From contig LADZ01000068.1 of the NCBI GenBank assembly GCA_000961845.1, positions 1 through 36,614 on the forward strand: a stretch of 36,614 nt of DNA, read 5' to 3'. This document shows, one piece after another, positions 32,168 to 36,614 of the stretch. Position 1 is the stretch's first letter. Every line of letters begins with the position of its first letter. This DNA comes from Flavobacteriales bacterium BRH_c54 (GTDB taxonomy: Bacteria > Bacteroidota > Bacteroidia > Flavobacteriales_E > Vicingaceae). Both the position numbers and the translations under genes were made by a program. A model generated the notes under the pieces. It saw only the letters and a program-made list of their open reading frames with translations. It did no database searches and had not been told where the DNA came from.

Positions 32168-33046
32168 TTAATAAATATTTTTTGATGTTGCTGCTTTAAT
32201 TTGTCTCTTGTAAATGTTTTCTTTCACACATTTTCTTTTTCGTTCTATATATACTAATAATATAATAGAGGCTATTACTAAGAAGGCTACTCCTCCTCCA
32301 TAAATAAGTAGGTGATCGTTATATACTCTTTGTGGTTGATATACATTGTTTACTGCTGCATCATTAAAAAATGCAGAAAGTTGATATATTTCTTTTTCTG
32401 TTAGTGGATGATTTTGATATGAGGAAGCCATAGCAGGAAAAGGAGGTGCACTTAGTATCCCGTTTAGCCCTGCTCCACCCAATCTTTCATATACTTTTGT
32501 TAGATCTTTAGCGAGTAAACCACCTCCAATTAAATCTCTATGTTGAACATTATGACATGTGATACATGATACTCCGCCATTTTCGAGTCTTTTGCTTCCT
32601 TCAAACAAATGTAAACCTGTTGTTATATCACTAGCAGAAGCGTTTGCAGGGTCTAAGATTGGATCAGCAGTAATTTCTTCTACTGGTTCTGCTTCTTCAA
32701 CAGAATTTGTAGTAGTAGGGCTGCTTTCTGCAATGTAGTTTATTATAGCTTTTATTTCAGCATCATTAACATTTTGATTTGGCATAGGATAGCCATATTC
32801 TGTAATTATTGCCTTTGCATCAGCATCTTTTTCTCCAAAAGCTTGTGCATTTTTTACAAAACTAAGAATCCATTCTTCAGATCGCTTAGTGTGTATTCCT
32901 TCTAAGTCGGGACCAACTAATTTTCCTTTACCTATAGAGTGACAAGCACTACAATTTTGTTTAAACACTTCTTTACCGTTTTGTGCATTTAAATTAATGC
33001 TTATAGTAACAATAGAAAGTGATATTACAATTGATTTTAGTTTCAT
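32168..33046 (-). CDS. narC: Diheme cytochrome c anchored by a C-terminal helix (NarC-like)
   Basis: A 292-residue exported protein with signal peptide. The first haem motif is CSACH at residues 32-36 with a likely axial Met at residue 88 (YPMPN). The second is CITCH at 161-165 with a likely axial Met near 206 (AMASS). An acidic Thr/Glu/Pro-rich linker of about 35 residues joins the domains. A membrane helix at about 246-267 is followed by a basic tail, so the haems face the periplasm. The position directly before narG matches narC of Thermus nar operons, where a diheme cytochrome c serves the enzyme. The gene name rests on that analogy. Three Fnr-type dyads lie upstream. Confidence 0.85.
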   Translation of the reverse strand: MKLKSIVISLSIVTISINLNAQNGKEVFKQNCSACHSIGKGKLVGPDLEGIHTKRSEEWILSFVKNAQAFGEKDADAKAIITEYGYPMPNQNVNDAEIKAIINYIAESSPTTTNSVEEAEPVEEITADPILDPANASASDITTGLHLFEGSKRLENGGVSCITCHNVQHRDLIGGGLLAKDLTKVYERLGGAGLNGILSAPPFPAMASSYQNHPLTEKEIYQLSAFFNDAAVNNVYQPQRVYNDHLLIYGGGVAFLVIASIILLVYIERKRKCVKENIYKRQIKAATSKNIY

Positions 33047-33061
33047 TGTTTTTATCTTTTA

Positions 33062-33075
33062 TTGATTCGAATCAT
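33062..33075. promoter_or_regulatory. Fnr-type dyad C near the narC start
   Basis: TTGAT-TCGA-ATCAT, one mismatch from the classical FNR consensus TTGAT-N4-ATCAA. The 12-bp core TGATTCGAATCA is fully palindromic. It sits 16 bp before the narC ATG, so it is downstream of any usual -7 and may repress or act differently. Confidence 0.5.
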
Positions 33076-33135
33076 ATATTTTATTACTAAATCTTAGTTA
33101 TGGTATAAAATTCAGCTGATTTTCAGATAAAAGAA

Positions 33136-33177
33136 ATGACATGAATCATAGTAGTTTATGATTTTAGTCATAAACTA
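33136..33177. promoter_or_regulatory. Two Fnr-type dyads (A and B) upstream of narC
   Basis: Site A is ATGAC-ATGA-ATCAT (33136-33149). Site B is ATGAT-TTTA-GTCAT (33158-33171) inside a larger perfect dyad with 10-bp arms, TAGTTTATGA and TCATAAACTA (33152-33177). Their centres are 22 bp apart, about two helical turns. The sequences at 22 bp downstream are only weak -7 matches (GAATTTTA, TTCTTTTA), so the nar promoter is not fixed. Confidence 0.6.
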
Positions 33178-33213
33178 CTTTAGATAAGAAATAAGAATGA
33201 AAGAGAGAAATTG

Positions 33214-33864
33214 TTAAATGGCTAAGCTTTCAAGAGCATTGAAATCTAGGATTTTTATATTTTTTCCAGAGCTTCGTATAATTTTTTCATCATTGAGTTC
33301 TTTAAGAGCTCTAATGATACTTTCATAGGTGGTATTTGTCAAGCTGGCGTAATCTTTACGAGGAATGGTAAAACTTAAAAGTTGTGGGTCTTTTTTGTCA
33401 GCACCAAAAATGGTATAATTGTAAAGAATTGCTCTGGCAACTCTATTTTTTACTTGAAGGTGATTAATTTTCGTTTCTGAATTTCTGAGTTCTTCGGCAA
33501 AAAACATCATTAGTTGATAGGTAAATTCAATATTGGTTTTTGCTAGTAAGTTAAATATATTTAAAGGTATAAAAGAAAGGGTAGTTTCTTCGTATGTCTT
33601 GGCAGAAACAGGATAAACCCAATCTCCACCAAAGCCTCTATGTCCTAAAATTTCTCCTTCCCCTGCAAGTCTAAAAATTTTTTCCTTACCAGTTGATTCG
33701 TTTGAAAATACTTTTACTTTTCCTTTATTAATGATGAATAATCCTTTAACATCATCGCCTTCTTTAAAAACAAGATTGTCTTTTTGTAAGGTGTAAACGG
33801 ATTTGTGAAATTCAATAAAATCTATCCATTCTTTTGAGCAGTACTGTTTTAAAAAGGAATCCAT
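33214..33864 (-). CDS. Crp/Fnr-family regulator next to the nar operon
   Basis: A 216-residue protein with a cyclic-nucleotide-fold sensor domain (KDNLVFKEGDDVKGLFIINKGKVKVF, GEILGHRGFGG), a long dimer helix and an HTH (IPRKDYASLTNTTYESIIRALKEL). It has only one Cys (residue 9), so an Fe-S cluster of the FNR type is unlikely; it could sense NO, haem, or another signal like the DNR group (inference). Glu and Arg of the recognition helix are at the same positions as in the other regulator of this window (E-x-x-I-R). Its promoter has an Fnr-type dyad. It precedes the nar operon in the same direction with a 167-bp gap. Confidence 0.85.
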   Translation of the reverse strand: MDSFLKQYCSKEWIDFIEFHKSVYTLQKDNLVFKEGDDVKGLFIINKGKVKVFSNESTGKEKIFRLAGEGEILGHRGFGGDWVYPVSAKTYEETTLSFIPLNIFNLLAKTNIEFTYQLMMFFAEELRNSETKINHLQVKNRVARAILYNYTIFGADKKDPQLLSFTIPRKDYASLTNTTYESIIRALKELNDEKIIRSSGKNIKILDFNALESLAI

Positions 33865-33887
33865 ATCAATTAGTATTTAATATGTGT

Positions 33888-33895
33888 CAAAGTTA
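33888..33895 (-). promoter_or_regulatory. -7 element of the second Crp/Fnr gene
   Basis: TAACTTTG on the minus strand, a full TAnnTTTG match, 22 bp from the dyad at 33918-33931 and 23 bp before the ATG. Confidence 0.65.
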
Positions 33896-33917
33896 GTTTA
33901 TAAATAGGGTTAAAAAT

Positions 33918-33931
33918 ATGATTTTTTTCAG
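33918..33931. promoter_or_regulatory. Fnr-type dyad of the second Crp/Fnr gene
   Basis: ATGAT-TTTT-TTCAG fits TGA-N6-TCA with one imperfect outer base. It lies at the same 22-bp distance from the -7 as the other sites of the island. Confidence 0.6.
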
Positions 33932-34028
33932 GTGAATAAGAAATAATCTTGTCTGGTAATAAATCTTAAATGAAACCTTTTATATCTAAAAACGGTAAAA
34001 GCCAACATTGTTAAAAAAAATATAGTTT

Positions 34029-36614
34029 ATGAAAAGAAGTTACTTTCTCGTATTTATAATAATCTCAATTTGTTTTTTTAATCTCTCTTTTGCACAAACT
34101 AGCAATGAGTTTTGGTTTGCACCACCTGAAGTTACTTCAGGACATGGGGCAGCAGGAACTCATGGGTTAAGGTTAGTAATGGCAACTGGAGCAACAGCTG
34201 CAACGGTTACTATTGAACAACCAGCTAATTTAGCTTTTAATGGAGGAACTCCAATAGTTATAAATATACCTGCAAATTCAGGTCATATTGAGGATATGAC
34301 ACCGCATACAGCTGATCTAGAAACAGCACCTCAGGATGTGGTTTTAAATACAGGGCTTCATATTTCTTCAACAGCAAACATAACTTGTTATTATGAAGTT
34401 ACTACACCTTTAAATCCAGATATTTTTGCTTTGAAAGGAGCAAATGGTCTTGGAACAGAATTTTATACTCCTTTTCAGAATACTTGGGCAAATGGTACAT
34501 ATACACCTCCTGCCTATACCTCTTTTGATATTGTAGCAACAGTTGATAATACAACTGTATTGATTTACCCTAGAGTACCTTTAGATGGAGGACATCCGGC
34601 TTTAACGTCATATTCTATAATTTTAAACAGAGGGCAAACTTATTCAGGGGCCGTTACTGGAGGTGTTGGAGCGGATAATCCTGCAGGTACTGCTATAGTT
34701 TCAGATCAACCAATTGCTGTTTCTATAAAAGATGATTCTGTAAATCCTGCACCTGCGGGATGTAGAGATATTAACGGAGATCAAATTGTACCAGTTGATA
34801 TTGTAGGGAATGAATATATTGTAACTAAAGGAGGATTAACAACTCCTGAATATGCCTACATTGTTTCAACAGCTAATAATAATGTTATAAATGTAGCAGG
34901 AGTAAATGTAGCTACTTTATTTGCTGGCGAAACTTATAGAGTTACTATCACTAACCCATCAACATATATTACATGTTCTCAACCTGCTTATGTTTATCAT
35001 GTATCCGGATTTGGATGTGAAACTGGAGGAGCTTTATTGCCACCGTTAAATTGTGCGGGTTCTTCGCAAGTTAATGTTGTACGATCAACAACAGAGTATT
35101 TTGGATTAAATATAGTTGTACAAGCTGGTAATGAAGGTAATTTTCAATTAAATGGAAATTCAACTTTAATACCGGCAACTGCTTTTACTCCTGTTCCTAA
35201 TACAGGAGGTATTTGGCTAGCAGCACAAATAAGTTATAATACAACTGATGTTCCTGTAGGAACGAATAATTTAATTACGAATTCTACGGATGTTTTTTCT
35301 GTAGGATTAATTAATGGAGGAGCATCTTCAGGTACTAGGTTTGGTTATTTTTCTGAGTTTTCAGGGAAAATATTTGTTAATGCAGGAGCTGATATTATTG
35401 TTTGTGCGAATGATAGTGCTCAACTAAATGGTTCTGTTACAGGAGGAGCTACAACAGGTATTTGGTCATCTAATGGTTCTGGTATTTTTGTGCCAAATAA
35501 TACGACTTTAAATGCCCAGTATGTTCCAAGTAATGGAGATATATTAGCTGGAAATGTTACATTGACGTTAGCTTCAACCAGTATTTGTTTTCCTGAAACA
35601 GATCAGGTAAATATTACATTTACACCTGCTCCAACAGTTAATGCAGGTGTTGATCAAACCGTTTGTGGTAATAATCCAGCGGTTTCCTTAAATGGAGCTG
35701 TAACTATTGCAACAGGAGGAGTTTGGTCAGGAGGAGCGGGAACTTTTGCTCCTAATGCAGCGGCATTAAATGCAACATATACACCAACAGCGGGAGAAAT
35801 CTCTAATGGATCGCTTACTTTGTATTTAACTACAACTGGTAATGGAACTTGCTATCCTGAAGTAGATTCTATGGTAGTTACTTTTGGTCCTGCACCAACA
35901 GCAAATGCAGGAGCAAATCAAAGTGTTTGTGAAAATAATCCGAATGTTACATTAGCAGGGTTAGTTACAATAGCAACAGGAGGAGTTTGGTCAGGAGGAA
36001 CTGGCTCATTTAATCCAAATAATACATCTTTAAACACTACTTACACACCAACAGCAGGAGAAATTACTAGTGGTAATGTAACATTAACACTTACAACCAC
36101 AGGAAATGGTAATTGTAATGCTGTAAGTGATAATGTATTGATAACGTTTACACCTGCACCGATAGCAAATGCAGGAGCAAACCAAACCGTTTGTGCCAAT
36201 AATTCGAATGTTAGTTTAAATGGTTCTGTTACAGGAGCAACAGGCGGAAGTTGGTCAGGAGGATTGGGAACTTTTACACCCAATAACACCACTTTAAATG
36301 CAACTTATTCTCCTACTGCCGCAGAAATAGCTGCTGGAACTGTAAACCTTACGTTAACCACAACAGGTAATGGAAACTGTAATGCAGTAACTGATAACAT
36401 GACCATTACCATAACCCTAGCTCCAACCGTAAATGCAGGAGTAGATCAAACGGTTTGTGGAAATAATGCATTAGTAAACTTAAATGGATCGGTTACGATA
36501 GCTTCAGGCGGAATTTGGTCAGGAGGAACAGGAACATTTACTCCTAACAATACCACACTTAATGCAACTTATATGCCTTCAGCTGCTGAGATAACCGCAG
36601 GAACAGTAACACTA
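34029..36614 (+). CDS. Giant secreted adhesin: IgGFc-binding domain plus 88-residue repeats (truncated by window end)
   Basis: An open frame from ATG 34029 to the window end gives at least 862 residues. The signal peptide is FLVFIIISICFFNLSFAQ-like. Residues about 25-450 form an IgGFc-binding-type domain, with motifs GALLPPLNCAGS, FQLNGNSTLIPA, WLAAQ and RFGYFSEFSGK. Repeats start at residue 451 (base 35379): units begin at 35379, 35640, 35904, 36168 and 36432, that is 87 then 88 residues each. Each opens NAGxxQxVCxNN with a central TGGxWSGGxGTFxPN and has a second Cys near GNGxC, possibly a disulfide. A type IX sorting domain would be expected downstream but is not visible here. A surface adhesion role is inferred. 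Confidence 0.88.
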   Translation, partial: MKRSYFLVFIIISICFFNLSFAQTSNEFWFAPPEVTSGHGAAGTHGLRLVMATGATAATVTIEQPANLAFNGGTPIVINIPANSGHIEDMTPHTADLETAPQDVVLNTGLHISSTANITCYYEVTTPLNPDIFALKGANGLGTEFYTPFQNTWANGTYTPPAYTSFDIVATVDNTTVLIYPRVPLDGGHPALTSYSIILNRGQTYSGAVTGGVGADNPAGTAIVSDQPIAVSIKDDSVNPAPAGCRDINGDQIVPVDIVGNEYIVTKGGLTTPEYAYIVSTANNNVINVAGVNVATLFAGETYRVTITNPSTYITCSQPAYVYHVSGFGCETGGALLPPLNCAGSSQVNVVRSTTEYFGLNIVVQAGNEGNFQLNGNSTLIPATAFTPVPNTGGIWLAAQISYNTTDVPVGTNNLITNSTDVFSVGLINGGASSGTRFGYFSEFSGKIFVNAGADIIVCANDSAQLNGSVTGGATTGIWSSNGSGIFVPNNTTLNAQYVPSNGDILAGNVTLTLASTSICFPETDQVNITFTPAPTVNAGVDQTVCGNNPAVSLNGAVTIATGGVWSGGAGTFAPNAAALNATYTPTAGEISNGSLTLYLTTTGNGTCYPEVDSMVVTFGPAPTANAGANQSVCENNPNVTLAGLVTIATGGVWSGGTGSFNPNNTSLNTTYTPTAGEITSGNVTLTLTTTGNGNCNAVSDNVLITFTPAPIANAGANQTVCANNSNVSLNGSVTGATGGSWSGGLGTFTPNNTTLNATYSPTAAEIAAGTVNLTLTTTGNGNCNAVTDNMTITITLAPTVNAGVDQTVCGNNALVNLNGSVTIASGGIWSGGTGTFTPNNTTLNATYMPSAAEITAGTVTL
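35379..36614 (+). repeat. Tandem 261/264-bp coding repeats in the adhesin
   Basis: Five in-frame units start at 35379, 35640, 35904, 36168 and 36432 (last one cut off by the window end). Units 2-5 have a constant 264-bp period. Short nucleotide blocks such as AATGCAGGAG and TGGTCAGGAGG recur almost unchanged, so the array can expand or shrink by recombination. Confidence 0.9.

Noticed and set aside
36041-36292. Reverse-strand reading frame of 83 codons
   Set aside because: It lies wholly opposite the adhesin repeats and has a low-complexity Val/Pro/Leu composition caused by the repeats.
35379-36614. CRISPR-like or non-coding satellite array
   Set aside because: The repeats are 261/264 bp, in frame, and encode a consistent 88-residue domain with conserved Cys and Trp.

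Overview
The window is about 36.6 kb of AT-rich DNA from a Bacteroidota genome, most likely of the flavobacterial type. The evidence is gliding-motility lipoprotein GldH, Bacteroidota-type -7 promoter elements (TAnnTTTG), DUF4476 and DUF2490 proteins, Bacteroidota-style lipoprotein signals, and a giant IgGFc-binding/repeat adhesin. No rRNA, tRNA, CRISPR array or transposase gene was recognised.

Layout. 1-7.6 kb (minus strand): start of pyrG, an EamA transporter, a beta-propeller lipoprotein, a small secreted protein, a metal/cobalamin-type binding protein, tilS and a B12-type radical SAM protein. 7.7-11.8 kb (plus): a metallo-beta-lactamase-fold hydrolase, two DUF4476 proteins and a proline dehydrogenase. 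12-18 kb (plus, close-packed): ricT/PSP1, gldH, a LysM lytic-transglycosylase-like protein whose catalytic Glu is replaced by Cys, an SGNH hydrolase-like membrane protein and mnmE. 18-34 kb: an anaerobic-metabolism island with moeA (molybdenum cofactor), an FNR-like regulator with a possible Fe-S cysteine set, a stand-alone cyclic-nucleotide-binding-fold protein with no DNA-binding domain, tryptophanase, an XRE-Fic protein, DUF2490 plus TauE, a narC-narG-narH-narJ-narI nitrate reductase operon whose first gene is a diheme cytochrome c (as in Thermus), and a second Crp/Fnr regulator. 34-36.6 kb: the start of a repetitive secreted adhesin that runs off the window.

Main observation. The promoters of moeA, the first FNR-like gene, the HTH-less sensor gene, tnaA, tauE and the second Crp/Fnr gene each carry a TGA-N6-TCA dyad (typically ATGAY-N4-RTCAT). 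In every case it lies exactly 22 bp from a TAnnTTTG or one-mismatch -7 element, which is class-II activator geometry. One dyad between moeA and the FNR-like gene serves both directions at this spacing. Three further dyads lie in front of narC. The two Crp/Fnr proteins share the same E-x-x-I-R recognition-helix signature. The island therefore looks like one small self-regulated anaerobic/nitrate regulon joining molybdenum cofactor synthesis, nitrate respiration, indole production, anion export and its own regulators, with a DNA-binding-deficient paralog as a possible damper. This is inference from sequence and untested.

Other points of note: the radical SAM gene is flanked by 37-bp direct repeats that also form the leaders of two genes; an SGNH gene has no ordinary start codon; tnaA has a long leader; and a 141-bp MITE-like nested inverted repeat lies before tilS.
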